Part shown: positions 35,392-44,842 of the stretch, piece after piece
Numbering within the stretch: the stretch's first letter is position 1
Layout: every line of letters starts with the position of its first letter
From: RH-AL1 sp050013235
GTDB taxonomy: Bacteria; Pseudomonadota; Alphaproteobacteria; Rhizobiales; Beijerinckiaceae
Direction: 5' to 3'
Assembly: GCA_050013235.1 (NCBI GenBank)
Contig: JBEKFQ010000015.1
Coordinates: forward strand, 3,311-67,310
DNA: 64,000 nucleotides
Made by a program: the position numbers and the translations under genes
The notes under the pieces: model-generated
Databases searched by the model: none
Told to the model about the DNA's origin: nothing
The model's input: only the letters and a program-made list of their open reading frames with translations

Positions 35392-35440
35392 GAGCGGCTT
35401 CCGGAGGAGGGAAAGAGCACGCTCCGGGATTGAGGGACCG

Positions 35441-35490
35441 CCCTCGTCCTTCGAGACGCCACGCCTACGGCGCGCACCTCGGGACGAGGG
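35441..35490. repeat. short palindromic repeat (family B) between chvI and chvG
   Basis: CCCTCGTCCTTCGAGACGCC at the left and GGGACGAGGG at the right; the ends pair (CCCTCGTC with GACGAGGG). Related copies occur at 54740-54781, 54830-54876 and, decayed, at 44772-44810. Confidence 0.75.
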
Positions 35491-35598
35491 CTGACGAATT
35501 CGCCTCGTACCCCTTCCCGGCGAGGAGGAGGAGCAGAACTGTTCCTTGAATCAGCATGGCTCGCCGCTAACGGACCAGAGCCCATCCTGTTTTGCCGC

Positions 35599-36294
35599 TC
35601 ACTCCTTGAAACGATAGCCAACCCCATAAAGCGTCTCGATCATTTCGAAATCGTCGTCCACGGCTTTGAACTTTTTCCGCAGTCTCTTGATATGGCTATC
35701 GATTGTCCGGTCATCAACATAGACCTGATCGTCGTAGGCGGCATCCATGAGGGCGTTGCGGCTCTTGACGACGCCGGGGCGGGTGGCGAGCGCTTGCAGG
35801 ATGAGGAATTCCGTGACGGTCAGGGTCACGGGATCGTTCTTCCAGGTGCAGGTGTGGCGCTCGGGGTCCATCTTCAGGAGGCCGCGCTCCAGGATCTTGG
35901 CCTCGGACTCTTTCTGCTGCGCGGCTTCCTTCGGATTGGCCCGGCGCAGGATCGCCTTGACGCGCTCGACCAGCAGGCGCTGGGAGAACGGCTTGCGGAT
36001 AAAATCGTCGGCGCCCATTTTGAGGCCGAACAATTCGTCGATCTCCTCGTCTTTCGAGGTGAGGAAAATCACGGGCAGGTCGGATTTCTGCCGTAAACGG
36101 CGCAACAGCTCCATTCCGTCCATGCGCGGCATCTTAATGTCGAAAATGGCGAGATCGGGCGGATTGGCCTTCAATCCGTCGAGAGCCATGGCGCCATCCG
36201 TGTAGGTTTGGACGCGATAGCCTTCGCCTTCCAAGGCAATCGAGACGGATGTCAGGATGTTGCGGTCGTCGTCGACCAAGGCAATATTTGGCAT
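35599..36294 (-). CDS. chvI: response regulator ChvI
   Basis: 231-residue OmpR/PhoB-type regulator. Receiver domain with IALVDDDRNIL, phospho-acceptor Asp in AIFDIKMPRMDG and the Lys of RKPFS; winged-helix C-terminus with VKSRNALMDAAYDDQVYVDDRTIDSHIKRLRKK split across normal positions (VDDRTIDSHIKRLR) and GVGYRF. ATG 36294 (MPNIALVDDD) is used instead of the ATG three codons upstream. Partner of ChvG, which follows on the same strand. Confidence 0.96.
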   Translation of the reverse strand: MPNIALVDDDRNILTSVSIALEGEGYRVQTYTDGAMALDGLKANPPDLAIFDIKMPRMDGMELLRRLRQKSDLPVIFLTSKDEEIDELFGLKMGADDFIRKPFSQRLLVERVKAILRRANPKEAAQQKESEAKILERGLLKMDPERHTCTWKNDPVTLTVTEFLILQALATRPGVVKSRNALMDAAYDDQVYVDDRTIDSHIKRLRKKFKAVDDDFEMIETLYGVGYRFKE

Positions 36295-36605
36295 TGAGCA
36301 CACTCACGCTTCTGGCGCCGCCGGGGGAAATGCGGCGTTTCGCTCGTCCGGTAGCTTGACCGCACCGCAGCGCCAAAAACCCTTAGCGGTTTTGGAGGCT
36401 GAAATGTGACGCCGGATGAATTTTGAATCGCTTTTACTAAGATGAGCCATGTTAAGGGGCACGTCAAATGTCGATACGCGGGCCGGAGGTTCAAGAGCTG
36501 GTTTATTTTTATTTCGGTCCAGGCTAGCTGTGCTTCATAATTGTTTAACCAGGTCCGCTGCTGTTACGGCCGGACCGCCGGGAAGCCTTTTGGGGAGACG
36601 AGATC
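36295..36605. other. divergent promoter region chvI / hugZ-like
   Basis: 311 bases between divergent genes, no coding signal. Contains an AT-rich patch near 36500-36550 and GGGGAGA (36593-36599), the ribosome site of the downstream gene. Promoter boxes could not be assigned. Confidence 0.5.
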
Positions 36606-37370
36606 ATGGACGAAGAGAGCGAACGCCCGGAAGCCGATCCCGGATTTCAGCCGGAGGCCGAGGCCAAGCGCTTGTTGCGTTCGAGCCGCGCGGGCACGTT
36701 GGCGACGCTGGACGGCTCCGGCAGCCCCTTTGCCACGCTGGTCACGGTGGCCACCGCGCCGGGTGGCTCTCCCCTGCTGCTGCTGTCGCAGCTCGCCTCG
36801 CATACGCGCCATCTAGATAAGGACGCCCGCGTCTCGCTGCTGCTGGCGGACAGCGGGGAGGGCGATCCGCTCACCCATCCGCGCGTGACGATCACCGGCG
36901 TCGCGGAAAAACTTAGCGATCCCGAGACTCGCGTGGCGGCGAAATGGCGGTTCCTCGCCAAGCATCCCAAGGCCGCGCTCTATGCCGATTTCTCCGATTT
37001 TTCGTTTTGGCAAATCGCGATGGATCAAATTCATTTGAACGGCGGCTTCGCCCGCGCCGCGCGTTTTCCCGCAAAACGAATCATGACCCCCGTCGAGGCG
37101 GCCGAGCCGCTGCTCGCCTCCGAGGCCGGCGCCATCGCCCATATGAACGCGGATCACGCCGACGCCCTGTCGCTCTACGCCCAGGTTTTCGCGGGCCAAC
37201 CGGCCGGCGAATGGCACGTCACCGGCATCGACCCCGATGGATTGGATCTGGCTTTCGGCGATCGCACCGCGCGGATCCCGTTTCCGGCTCTCGTGACATC
37301 GACCGCCCAGCTGCGGAAGGTCTTGGCGGAACTGGCGAAAACCGCGCGGGAAAACCTGCCGTACCAATGA
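36606..37370 (+). CDS. HugZ-family (split-barrel flavin/heme-binding) protein
   Basis: 254 residues: a pyridoxamine-phosphate-oxidase-like split barrel (about 15-160; AKRLLRSSRAGTLATLDGSG, PLLLLSQLASHTRH) followed by a DUF2470 domain (about 170-250; IAHMNADHADALSLYA). This pairing matches HugZ-type heme utilisation or general stress proteins. No heme uptake genes are adjacent. GGGGAGA is 6 bases before ATG 36606. Confidence 0.88.
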   Translation: MDEESERPEADPGFQPEAEAKRLLRSSRAGTLATLDGSGSPFATLVTVATAPGGSPLLLLSQLASHTRHLDKDARVSLLLADSGEGDPLTHPRVTITGVAEKLSDPETRVAAKWRFLAKHPKAALYADFSDFSFWQIAMDQIHLNGGFARAARFPAKRIMTPVEAAEPLLASEAGAIAHMNADHADALSLYAQVFAGQPAGEWHVTGIDPDGLDLAFGDRTARIPFPALVTSTAQLRKVLAELAKTARENLPYQ

Positions 37371-37415
37371 CCGCGATGGGCGTCCGGTCTGTCTTGGGGC
37401 AGGCCGGGCCCAAAC

Positions 37416-37967
37416 TCAGTCCGTCATCACCAAGGCCCAATAGGTCTTGAAGCGGGTGCCGGGCGCATCCGCCACGGCCATGCCCATATGGTGCATCTTC
37501 TGGGACAGCAGATTGGCATTATGCGGGGCGGAGCGCTGCCAGCCGCCGAAGACCGCGTCGGCCGTGGCATAGCCCGCCGAGACATTCTCGACCGCGGTGG
37601 TTTTGCGGCGATGCGCGGCATCGAGCCTTTCATTGAACGAGCCCGCGATCTCATGGCTGAGATGATCGGCGCGGGCCATGGCATCGGCCTGGGCTTGCGC
37701 AAATTGCATCAGGCCCGGATCGATCGCGACGGGCGTGAGACGATGCGCCTCGCGGTAGGCCGAGATTTTTTGCGCGATATCGCTGGGATCGAGCCGGACG
37801 GCGGAGGGAGGCAGCGCCGGTGCCACCTCCGGCTCGCGGCCCGTCAGGAAGCCGCAGCCGGCGAGGCCAAGGGCGAGAAGCGCCGCCGCCGCGAAGCGCG
37901 TGCGACGGGAGAGGCACCCCCACCCGTCATGGCCGGGGTTATCGCGAGAGTTACGAAAAACGGACAT
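37416..37967 (-). CDS. CAP-domain lipoprotein
   Basis: 183 residues. Lipobox LGLAGC after a hydrophobic segment predicts an outer-membrane or periplasmic lipoprotein. The rest is a CAP/SCP domain: ADHLSHE, ERLDAAHRRKTTAVENVSAG read in two parts (VENVSAGYA), FGGWQRSAPHNANLLS and a C-terminal TYWALVMTD. Role unknown; such proteins are often cell-surface factors. Tail-to-tail with the HugZ-like gene; the MscS gene is upstream by 8 bases and may be co-transcribed. Confidence 0.88.
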   Translation of the reverse strand: MSVFRNSRDNPGHDGWGCLSRRTRFAAAALLALGLAGCGFLTGREPEVAPALPPSAVRLDPSDIAQKISAYREAHRLTPVAIDPGLMQFAQAQADAMARADHLSHEIAGSFNERLDAAHRRKTTAVENVSAGYATADAVFGGWQRSAPHNANLLSQKMHHMGMAVADAPGTRFKTYWALVMTD

Positions 37968-37975
37968 GGCTCGAT

Positions 37976-40447
37976 CTAGACTTTAGGGTCGGCGGCGGCT
38001 TTGGGCACCGGAGGCGTTTGCGAACCGCCACGCGCGTCATGCAGGATCGACTCGAGCCTGTCGAGATCCTCGATCTTGACGGCGAGCGGATCGGGCGCGG
38101 GCGCGTTGAAAAAGCCACGCTCCCCAAATTGCTTGTGGATCTCGAAATAGAGATCGCTCTTGATCCGCACCACGGATTCGACATCGTCCACGAAGCAGTA
38201 GAGGTCGAAGGTCATCGTGGCCGCGGTCAGATTGGTGAAGCGCACCTGCGGGCTCGGCATGGTGAGAACGCCATCTTGGTTGCGGGCAATATCGAGCAAG
38301 ACCTGGCGCACGCTTTCCGGGTTCGCGGATCTGTCGACCGTGACTTCGATCATCAAGCGTCCCACCTTGTCCGCGCGCATCAAATTCTTCACGACGCCGC
38401 TGACGAGATTGGAATTGGGAATGATGACGGAGGCTCGGTCGAAGGTCTCGATCTCGGTCGAGCGCACGTTGATCCGGCGGACATAGCCTTGATCGGGCCC
38501 CACCACGATCCAATCGCCGACGCGCACGGCCCGCTCCCACAAGAGGATCAGGCCGGAGACGAAATTGTTGACGATGGATTGCAAGCCGAAGCCGATGCCG
38601 ACGGAAAGCGCGCCGGCGACGATCGCGAGCTTTTGGAAATCGACCCCGAGATCGGCCGCCGCCACGGCGAGCGCCAGCAGAAAGCCGACATAGCCGAGGC
38701 TCGTCTTGATCGAATTTTGGAGACCCGAATCGAGACGGGTCAGCGGGAGATAACGGTTCTCGAGCCAACCTTGAATCCCGCGCGTGGCGGCAATGACGGC
38801 CAGGAAAATCAGAAGGGCGAAGGCGATGCCCGCCAAGGAGACCGTGAAATCGCCGATTTTGAAGCCGAAGAAAATCGCGTGGAGGTTGCTGGGAATATCG
38901 GTCGATTGCAGGCCCCAGGGCACCATGACGACAAGCGTGGCCACCGTGATCAGCACGAGCCTGATAGCGCCCGACAAGAGAATGGCGAGCTGCTCCATCC
39001 CCTCGCGCCGCAGCCCGATCGAATAGACGAGGGAGCGGCCCAGCAAGGTGTTCGGCTGGAAGCCGGCCGCGCAGGCCTCGTCCACGAAGGAGACGGCGAG
39101 GAAAAGGATCGCGCCCGTCCCGGCCACCAGAATGATTTGCTCGACCAGGAAATTCCCGAGGGCGATATAGCCGGCGAGAACCGAAACGGTGATGGCGAGA
39201 ACCACGGTCCAGGCGAACCCCCGGATCAGACCGGACCATTCATGCGCCACGGCCTGTTCGCCGGTCTCCTCCCGGTCTTCCCTCGGTTCGCCGCCGAGGC
39301 TGTAGAGAGCGGCCGCGATGGCGACGGCCACGAGCAGCGCGCCGGCGCCGCGCGCCGCGACGGAAAAGGACAGGGAGGCATTGACGGCATCGTTCAAGGC
39401 TTCGAAGATTCGCGTTCCCGAGACGATCGCGGCGACGGCGACGGAAATGCGGATCAACTTGCCGCAGGTCTTGCTATCGAGATGCGACAGCCGCCAGGCC
39501 TCGCTACCGGGCGAGAGAATGCCCCGCGCCAGCCCAGCCGCGACCGCGATGCGGATTACCCCGCCCTGAAGCGCCGCGAAAAGCGAATGGAGGCGGGTAT
39601 CGGGCACGGCGAAAAAGCCGCAGACGAAGGCGATGCCATACATCAGTCCGATCAGAACGGCGGGCAGGCTGAGACTGACCCAACAGGCCAGCAGGACTTT
39701 CCGCCAGCGCGATAGCGGGGGCTTGGCTTTGGGGTCGCGGGGGAAAACCCGCCGCGCCAGCCCCATCAGCGGCCAATAGAGCAGCAGGATGGCAACCACC
39801 CCACCCCAAAAGAAGAACGGCCTCGCGCCGGTGAGATTGGCGCCGGACGCCCCGGCCCAGTCCTCGGCGATTTGCACGATCTGGTGCAGATTATCCGGCG
39901 TCTCCGAGACGGCGTCGAACCAAAGCGGGGGGCTGAGGAGGCTCGTCTCGCGCTGAAAGAGATCCCGGTTGAAGACGGCGCGCTGACGTAGGCTCAGGAA
40001 ATTATCGTCCTGCTCCGCTTCGGTCGCGAGAAGCTTGGCGCGTTTCAGCAGCCCATCGGCATTGTCGTAAGCGGTTTGCGCCGCGGCGCGCTGCTTGACG
40101 AGTTCCGGCGGCTCGGCCGGCGCGTTGGCGGCGGGCGGGGGACCCAATTGATCGAGCCTGGCCTTGAGGGCCGCGATCCCCGGAGTCAGGCGGTCGACCA
40201 GCGCCTGGCTTTCCCCCGCGATCGGCTTCACGGTCTGGCGCATCTCGTCCAGCGCGGCCTGGCCGGGTTTCGTCGTTTTCAGGTTTTTCTCGACATTAGC
40301 CAAGGTGGCGGCGAGCTGATCGATCCGGGCGCCAATATCCACGGGCGGGGCGGCGGCTTGCGCCCAGGCCTCCGGGACAAGCGGTGCGGCAAGGCCGAAG
40401 CCGCTGAGGGCGAGCGCGGCGAGAAGCAGACGGGCCGTTTTCATCAT
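37976..40447 (-). CDS. large MscS-family mechanosensitive channel (DUF3772-MscS)
   Basis: 823 residues. Signal peptide (LLLAALALSGFGLAAP), then a periplasmic helical DUF3772 region (about 35-200), about ten membrane helices, and the MscS core (about 590-800): GLQSIVNNFVSGLILLWER, VRVGDWIVV, NVRSTEIETFDRASVIIPNS read in parts (TEIETFDRASVIIPN). It resembles KefA/MscK-like channels that vent solutes on hypo-osmotic shock. Two adjacent ATGs at the start. Complete. Confidence 0.92.
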   Translation of the reverse strand: MMKTARLLLAALALSGFGLAAPLVPEAWAQAAAPPVDIGARIDQLAATLANVEKNLKTTKPGQAALDEMRQTVKPIAGESQALVDRLTPGIAALKARLDQLGPPPAANAPAEPPELVKQRAAAQTAYDNADGLLKRAKLLATEAEQDDNFLSLRQRAVFNRDLFQRETSLLSPPLWFDAVSETPDNLHQIVQIAEDWAGASGANLTGARPFFFWGGVVAILLLYWPLMGLARRVFPRDPKAKPPLSRWRKVLLACWVSLSLPAVLIGLMYGIAFVCGFFAVPDTRLHSLFAALQGGVIRIAVAAGLARGILSPGSEAWRLSHLDSKTCGKLIRISVAVAAIVSGTRIFEALNDAVNASLSFSVAARGAGALLVAVAIAAALYSLGGEPREDREETGEQAVAHEWSGLIRGFAWTVVLAITVSVLAGYIALGNFLVEQIILVAGTGAILFLAVSFVDEACAAGFQPNTLLGRSLVYSIGLRREGMEQLAILLSGAIRLVLITVATLVVMVPWGLQSTDIPSNLHAIFFGFKIGDFTVSLAGIAFALLIFLAVIAATRGIQGWLENRYLPLTRLDSGLQNSIKTSLGYVGFLLALAVAAADLGVDFQKLAIVAGALSVGIGFGLQSIVNNFVSGLILLWERAVRVGDWIVVGPDQGYVRRINVRSTEIETFDRASVIIPNSNLVSGVVKNLMRADKVGRLMIEVTVDRSANPESVRQVLLDIARNQDGVLTMPSPQVRFTNLTAATMTFDLYCFVDDVESVVRIKSDLYFEIHKQFGERGFFNAPAPDPLAVKIEDLDRLESILHDARGGSQTPPVPKAAADPKV

Positions 40448-40939
40448 CGGGCAAGCGATCCAGGGAGGCCATGGCCAGGACTAAGGTTAAAGCAGCAGCA
40501 CTGCGGTTTTGTCGTGGCGCGGCCGGGAGTTCAAGGCCCGTTTGCGGGGTCGATGGCTGAAATCAATGGGATGGGAGCCGCCGATTTGTGGGAGCGCTCG
40601 GCGGGTGATGGCGGGAGGGGAGACGAAGGGGACCCTGGCAGCTCTGAACTTCACGGCAGTTTCGCGCCCATAGCGGGCATTCGCTAGCCTCGGAGCAAGG
40701 GCCGGTGTGGACCCTTTGCAGACTTTAGCCGTTGATCGGCCGAACCACTGCCATGACCTTTTCAAAACCCTTCCGGGGAGATGGTCTACTTATTTCCGAG
40801 AAGGCAACCCAATCGTGCCGGAGGGAAAGACAGGCACCACCGTAAGGAGCTTGAGTGACACGCGGTTGCACACTGCATCTATCAGTAAGACCATCCGTTG
40901 CGATGTCCGCACGCGATGTCTATTGCGAGGACCCGCCGG
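40448..40939. other. long intergenic region before the TetR gene
   Basis: 492 bases without a supported gene. Several short frames exist but look like translated non-coding DNA. The last ~150 bases are compositionally closer to the efflux operon that follows, possibly part of a transferred block. Confidence 0.45.
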
Positions 40940-41704
40940 TTATAAACGCGACGGCCGACGGCGTGCAGCCGGTACCTTAAGAGGCGGTTTTTCTTTTCTT
41001 GGGTTAGAGGGGTCGCGCCTGATCACAACGCCATTCAGGAATAGTTCGACAGCTGCTTGCCTGCGTCGCTCTTGGACCTCTGGATCGGTCGCGATGCCGT
41101 AGACAGCAAGACGCGTGGAGCGCCCGAGCACAAGATGGAGGAACAGATCCGCTGTCAGTTCCGGATCTTCCACCCTGATCTGGCCGCTGGCAGCAAATTT
41201 CTGAAGGATGCTTGCGACGGCCCGGACCGCACGAAGCCAACCTTCTTCGTATGCGACCTTGATGAGGCCCGGAAACTGAGTGGCCTGCGCCGCCAAAATG
41301 CGCTGGAGCGTGCCGGCTTCAGGCTGTGACGATAGGGCAAGCATCTCGCGGCTGAGATCATGCAGCGTGGCCTCGACACCGTTAGAGCCGACTTCGCTGG
41401 CCTGGGCCTCCGCGGCAGCCGATAGAGGAGCGAGCCAACGTTGAATCCTCCCTTGCAGGGCGGCCGCGAAAAGGTCCGCCTTGTCCCTGTAATGCGAGTA
41501 GACGGTCGGCTTGCTGACGCCGGCCGCCGCGGCAACCGCGTCAATCGACGTGCCTTCGAAGCCGCGCTCCATGAACAGATTCATTGCCACCTCCAACAGG
41601 CGCTCGTCGCGGCGTGCCGCTTCCTCCCGGGTGGGACGCCCACCTGAGCCTTGCCGTCCGGGGTCCATCGAGTGCCCCCCGTCGTCCGCTCGTGCTTTCG
41701 CCAC
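40940..41704 (-). CDS. TetR/AcrR-family transcriptional regulator
   Basis: 254 residues. N-terminal helix-turn-helix (AMNLFMERGFEGTSIDAVAA, then AGVSKPTVYSHYRDKADLF) and an AefR-like C-terminal ligand domain. The start is set at GTG 41702-41704 because AAGGAG lies exactly 8 bases upstream; a TTG at 41722 and ATG at 41668 are the alternatives. Divergent from an HlyD/EmrB efflux operon with a 79-base shared promoter containing a palindrome, so it probably represses both itself and the pump. Confidence 0.92.
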   Translation of the reverse strand: MAKARADDGGHSMDPGRQGSGGRPTREEAARRDERLLEVAMNLFMERGFEGTSIDAVAAAAGVSKPTVYSHYRDKADLFAAALQGRIQRWLAPLSAAAEAQASEVGSNGVEATLHDLSREMLALSSQPEAGTLQRILAAQATQFPGLIKVAYEEGWLRAVRAVASILQKFAASGQIRVEDPELTADLFLHLVLGRSTRLAVYGIATDPEVQERRRQAAVELFLNGVVIRRDPSNPRKEKPPLKVPAARRRPSRL

Positions 41705-41743
41705 CCGTGATTCTCCTTGCAAATTTACGGCGCCACAAATATA

Positions 41744-41759
41744 TAAACGATACGGTTTA
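41744..41759. promoter_or_regulatory. palindromic operator candidate for the TetR regulator
   Basis: TAAACGATACGGTTTA: arms TAAAC and GTTTA with a 6-base centre, 40 bases from the regulator start and 25 bases before the adaptor ATG. TetR-family sites of this size and placement are common. Confidence 0.6.
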
Positions 41760-41783
41760 GTTTTAATAGTGGGCAGCTCATTT

Positions 41784-42991
41784 ATGCATATTCCCCGTAA
41801 AGGCAGCTCGGAAGCCGTCGTTGCGCCCCGCTTGCACCGAAGCCGGTTACTCGTCTCGCAAGCTGCCGGCAGCGACCAGCAGGCCTCGGCGCCGCAAGCG
41901 GCGCCCCCGCGGTGGAAGAAGGGACGCGCGATCCTACTTGGGTTCGCACTGATCGTCTTGGGTGGTACGGGGTTCTACGGCTGGCATTGGTGGACAGTCG
42001 GACGCTTCCTTGAGACCACGGACGATGCCTACCTGCAAGCTGATAAAGTCACCGTCGCGCCACGGATTGCGGGGTACATCGCAGAAGTACTCGTTGGCGA
42101 CAATCAGCCGGTGAAGGCCGGCGAGGTACTCGCGCGTCTCGATGCTAGTGAATACCAAGTTTCCCTGAAACAAGCGCAGGCCGAGGTCCAGAAGGACAAG
42201 GCCGATCTGCAGGGGGTCGCAGCGGCGATCATTCAACAGCAGGCGCAGATCGAGCAGGCACGCGCCGACATCGAGAATACCGAGGCTGCCTGACCTTCTC
42301 GTCGCAGGAACTCACCCGCTACCAGAATCTGATGCAGAGCGGAGCCGGCACAGTGCAGCGCCAACAGCAGGCCGATGCAGACTTGCGCCAGCGCCGCGCC
42401 GCGCACGATAAGGCCAAGGCCTTCTTCGAGGCTGCACAAAGGCAGGTCGATAACCTTAAGGCGCAAGAGGCCAGTTCAAGAGCGAGCCTCGAAGGCGCCG
42501 AAGCCAAGCTCGACCAAGCGCGGCTCAATCTCACCTACACGACGATCACGGCGCCAATCGACGGTGTGGTCGGCGATCGTTCGCTGCGGCTTGGCCAGTT
42601 CGTCTCCGCTGGCACCAACCTCCTCACGCTCGTACCGATGGAGCGCGACATTTACCTCGTGGCCAACTTCAAAGAGACGCAGGTCGAAGACATGACAGCG
42701 GGCCAAGCGGTCAGCTTCATAGTGGACGCTTTCGGCGGCCATGAGTTCAAGGGCAACGTCGCGAGCTTCGCTCCCGGCACCGGTGCGCAGTTCGCGCTGC
42801 TGCCTCCCGAGAACGCCACCGGCAACTTCACCAAGGTGGTTCAGCGCATCCCAGTACGAATCGTGCTCGATGCATCCGATCCTCAGCTCGGGCGTTTGCG
42901 CCCCGGTCTGTCGGTTCAGGCGACGGTCCACATCGGGGACAAAGCGGACGGAACAGACAGTGCGCAGGTTACCGAGGCTCTCCCGCGATGA
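41784..42991 (+). pseudogene. HlyD/EmrA-family efflux adaptor, frameshifted
   Basis: Membrane-fusion protein of a tripartite or EmrAB-type pump. The first part (from ATG 41784) has a TM helix (ILLGFALIVLGGTGFYGW) and the lipoyl half TDDAYLQADKVTVAPRIAGY, then ends at TGA 42291-42293. Homologous sequence resumes directly in another frame (LTFSSQELTRYQNLMQSGAG) and runs to 42991. Restoring one C in the GCC-CTG context at 42289-42290 would give a continuous protein of about 402 residues. This is either a real inactivating deletion or a sequencing error in a C run. Stop overlaps the emrB-like start (ATGA). Confidence 0.85.
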
Positions 42992-44577
42992 GCACTGCTG
43001 CGGGTGCACTGCCAAGCACTCCCGCCGATAATGCGCGGGCGAGCACGCGCGACTGGTTGGCGGTGACCGCCGCCATTCTTGGTCCTTTCATGGCGCTCCT
43101 CGACATTCAGATTACCAATTCCTCGCTTGCGAATATTGAAGGTTCCCTCGGTGCCTCATCCGATGAAGGCAGCTGGATCTCTACTGCTTACCTCATGGCC
43201 GAGATTCTTGTCATTCCACTCACTGGCTGGCTCGCCTCGGTGATCGGCTTGCGCCGCTATCTCGCGACGAACACGCTTTTGTTCATCGGCTTCTCGATCG
43301 GCTGCGCCTTGTCGACGACCCTCGACCAGATGATCCTCTTTCGCGCTGGCCAGGGCTTCACCGGCGGTGTTCTGATCCCGACGGCCATTGTCATCGTTCG
43401 CACCCGCCTGCCAAAGGCGCAGCAGATGATTGGCGTCTCACTGATTGGGTTCACAGCGACTTTCGCGCCAGCGATTGGGCCAACCGTGGGCGGCTGGGTC
43501 ACTGACAATTTCTCCTGGCATTATATTTTCTATATGAACGTTTTGATTGGACCAATCGCAGTCGTGATCCAGCTCGTGGCGCTCGATGCGGTGCCGGCGC
43601 GGTGGGGCGAGCTTCTCAAGGCCGATTGGATCGGCATCGGCTTCATGGCGGTCGGCTTGCCCCTGCTCACCTTTGTGCTTGAAGAGGGGCAGCGCAAGGA
43701 TTGGTTCGATTCCCCCACCATCTTGAATGCCGCGATCATTGGTATCATGTGCGTCATTTGCTGCGTTATCCGCGAACTGCTGGCCAAGCGCCCCTTCATC
43801 AATCTGAGAGTCCTGGCAAACCGTTCGGTTGGCAGCGCGTGCTTCCTGATGACCGTGGGCGGTTCCGTCTCCTACGGCGCGATTTACATCATCCCGGTTT
43901 ATTGTGCACAGATCCAGGGCTATAACCCGCAGCAGATCGGCTATGTAGTGATGTGGAGCGGGCTTCCGCAAATCGCGCTCATGCCCGTGATGCCACTGCT
44001 CATGCGAATCGTAGATACCCGCCTGCTCGTGATCATCGGTACCCTGTTCTACATCGCTAGTTGCTGGATCAATGTCGGTCTGACGCATGATGTTGGCATG
44101 GGCCAGTTGATCTTGCCTCAGCTCCTGCGGGCGATGGGGCAACCACTCTTCACGATCCCGCTCTCACAGCTTGCGACCGTCGGCCTCGCGCCGCGGGACA
44201 CTGCGGATGCTTCCGCCCTTTCGAACATGATGCGTAATCTCGGCGGGTCGATCGGCATTGCCATGCTCTCGACGATTGTCGAGCGTCGTGAGCACTTCCA
44301 CTTCTCGATGCTCGCCGAGGCTATCACTGTGAACGCCACTCGCACGCAGGAGCGGCTCTCGACACTCGCGGCGAGCATGCACGCGCACGTCACCGATCCG
44401 GTCGTGGCCAAGGCCCAGGCGCTTGCGCGGCTCGCGGCCCAGGTTCGACAAGAGGCTTATGTGATGGCCTACGCCGACGGCTTCTACCTCGTCGGCGTTA
44501 GCCTGGTGCTCAGCCTCGGCGCCGTCGCAATCCTGCGCAAACCGCAGAAAGCGAGAAGCCCCGTCGAAACTCGCTGA
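42988..44577 (+). CDS. EmrB-type MFS multidrug efflux transporter (DHA2)
   Basis: 529 residues with about 14 membrane helices. DHA2 marks: MALLDIQITNSSLANIEGSL, WISTAYLMAEILVIPLTGWL and motif C-like GPTVGGWVTDNFSWHYIFYMN (read in parts). Exports hydrophobic drugs using proton force with an HlyD adaptor. Complete and coupled to the frameshifted adaptor gene upstream; if the frameshift is real, the transporter may be unable to work with its cognate adaptor. Confidence 0.94.
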   Translation: MSTAAGALPSTPADNARASTRDWLAVTAAILGPFMALLDIQITNSSLANIEGSLGASSDEGSWISTAYLMAEILVIPLTGWLASVIGLRRYLATNTLLFIGFSIGCALSTTLDQMILFRAGQGFTGGVLIPTAIVIVRTRLPKAQQMIGVSLIGFTATFAPAIGPTVGGWVTDNFSWHYIFYMNVLIGPIAVVIQLVALDAVPARWGELLKADWIGIGFMAVGLPLLTFVLEEGQRKDWFDSPTILNAAIIGIMCVICCVIRELLAKRPFINLRVLANRSVGSACFLMTVGGSVSYGAIYIIPVYCAQIQGYNPQQIGYVVMWSGLPQIALMPVMPLLMRIVDTRLLVIIGTLFYIASCWINVGLTHDVGMGQLILPQLLRAMGQPLFTIPLSQLATVGLAPRDTADASALSNMMRNLGGSIGIAMLSTIVERREHFHFSMLAEAITVNATRTQERLSTLAASMHAHVTDPVVAKAQALARLAAQVRQEAYVMAYADGFYLVGVSLVLSLGAVAILRKPQKARSPVETR

Positions 44578-44771
44578 GACCTTTTCCGAACCACGGCAGA
44601 CACGGATTCAAACAACTAATGAGACATCCTTGACCTGTGAGGGCGAACGACAGCTTATGGCACAATGCAGTCGTTTAGTGACGTGACGCTAACCTACCGC
44701 TTTCGGCCCATAACCGATGAGCGCCCGCGCAAAATAGCAGCTGCTGTCCGTTTGATTCCAACCACCACGTG

Positions 44772-44810
44772 CCCTCGTATTTCGAGGCGGCTTCGCGCCC
44801 GGAATGACCA
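44772..44810. repeat. decayed copy of palindromic repeat family B
   Basis: CCCTCGTATTTCGAGGCGG followed by CTTCGCGCCCGGAATGACC resembles the 54830 copy but its right arm no longer pairs. Lies between the convergent emrB-like and exported hypothetical genes; the surrounding 44578-44842 shows no gene. Confidence 0.45.
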
Positions 44811-44842
44811 GAATCGGCCGGCATAGCGGCGGCGAAGCCTCC

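Noticed and set aside
33682..35433. 583-codon open frame opposite chvG
   Set aside because: Shadow; chvG has all histidine kinase boxes on the other strand.
37820..39715. 631-codon open frame opposite the MscS channel
   Set aside because: Shadow; extremely Asp/Glu/Arg-rich because it is the complement of membrane helices.
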